Below are positions 42,070-42,600 of a DNA stretch of 42,600 nt, piece by piece. Position numbers and translations under genes: made by a program. How positions within the stretch are numbered: position 1 is the first letter of the stretch; each line of letters begins with the position of its first letter. Source of the stretch: Salinivenus iranica (GTDB lineage: Bacteria; Bacteroidota; Rhodothermia; Rhodothermales; Salinibacteraceae); contig NCRB01000048.1 in assembly GCA_002894665.1 (NCBI GenBank), forward strand, positions 1-42,600. Reading direction: 5' to 3'. Under the pieces are notes generated by a model. It worked only from the letters and a program-made list of their open reading frames with translations. It made no database searches and was not told the DNA's origin.

Positions 42070-42201
42070 GGCAGCGGATGCTCCGTCGGGAGAGGAGACG
42101 CGGCGAAATCCTATGGAGAAGCATTGAACCCTCTGAGGGGAGCGGGGAGGAGTCGGATCCCAGCCAAGCGGCGGCCTTATAAGCACAGCACATTTTGAAC
42201 A

Positions 42202-42275
<74 letters not shown>

Positions 42276-42280
42276 CTTGT

Positions 42281-42317
42281 CAAGAGCGGTCGTCACGGTT
42301 GGTGGCGACCGCTCTTG
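42281..42317 (+). terminator. Stem-loop terminator after tRNA-Pro
   Basis: CAAGAGCGGTCG (42281-42292) and CGACCGCTCTTG (42306-42317) form a perfect 12-bp stem with a 13-base loop, beginning 5 bases after the tRNA. The following CTCTGTGTTG is only weakly T-rich, so termination strength is uncertain. Confidence 0.75.
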
Positions 42318-42513
42318 CTCTGTGTTGCCCTGAGCTGGATGCGCAGACGCGGATGTACCCCTCCGTTCCACCGGCCGTTACGTTATTCTCTTGTTTTCGT
42401 AAAGCGTCCCTGGGGGGGGAATTCAGGGCAATCGCATGTTAAGCAAATTGTGGGAAGGGAACGGGCCGTTGCCTTCCCGCCGCACTCCCCCGATCGAAGA
42501 TGAGCAACTCGTC

Positions 42514-42553
42514 ATCCCGGACGACGCGAACCCTGTGAGCGGAGATCCGGGAT
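42514..42553. repeat. Palindromic intergenic repeat unit
   Basis: ATCCCGGA (42514-42521) and TCCGGGAT (42546-42553) are perfect inverted arms around 24 bases. The GTCATCCCGG ... CCGGGATCCATC layout looks like the widespread small palindromic repeats found between bacterial genes. No second copy is in the window. Confidence 0.45.
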
Positions 42554-42600
42554 CCATCCGTTGGATAGATTACTTGCGTGAACTCGCAACGCTCGTTTCC

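Larger units (their letters stand above)
42276..42600. other. Region downstream of tRNA-Pro, no gene seen
   Basis: Holds the tRNA terminator hairpin, a tract of eight G residues (42412-42419) and a palindromic repeat-like unit (42514-42553). I see no supported coding sequence before the window ends. Confidence 0.5.

Overview
The window looks chromosomal and comes from a G+C-rich Gram-negative bacterium with strongly acidic proteins. Asp/Glu-rich linkers occur even in Rho and UvrA, clear Shine-Dalgarno sequences are mostly absent, and there are many large outer-membrane or secreted beta-proteins. Together these suggest a halophilic member of the Rhodothermota/Bacteroidota, most like Salinibacter. 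That assignment is inference; no rRNA is present to settle it.

Region 1 (1-20450) is mostly housekeeping: a secreted hypothetical protein, pgeF with a YheT-type hydrolase, a HAD phosphatase with recJ, rho, a tricorn-type protease, a second HAD phosphatase, an OmpA-domain lipoprotein, a SulP transporter with STAS domain, a DUF2459-like protein, a DinB-like protein, a lipoprotein, uvrA, and an orphan LytTR response regulator.

Region 2 (about 20450-31250) is the accessory part. Seven small secreted paralogues share a signal peptide, a beta-rich body and a final strand of the form Y-x-A-x-x-T-P-x-V ... V-x-Y-T. They are interrupted by a histidine-phosphotransfer (Hpt) protein, a 244-bp MITE-like element, other repeats and a Cys-rich protein resembling the end of phage Mu F-like proteins. 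The array is followed by a periplasmic Ig-fold protein resembling a fimbrial chaperone or DUF916 protein. Last comes a ~1190-residue protein that combines Ig/NEW3-like domains, a beta-barrel, two carboxypeptidase-regulatory-like domains and three SPOR repeats. The order subunits - chaperone-like - usher-like suggests an undescribed surface-fibre assembly locus anchored to peptidoglycan. This is the most interesting part of the window.

Region 3 (31244-42600) returns to core functions: mrdA-rodA (cell elongation), a large metalloprotease/propeller/barrel protein, a PhzF-family protein, pyrD, a long-chain acyl-CoA synthetase and tRNA-Pro(CGG). Several intergenic regions carry palindromes, short tandem repeats or dispersed repeats, recorded below.
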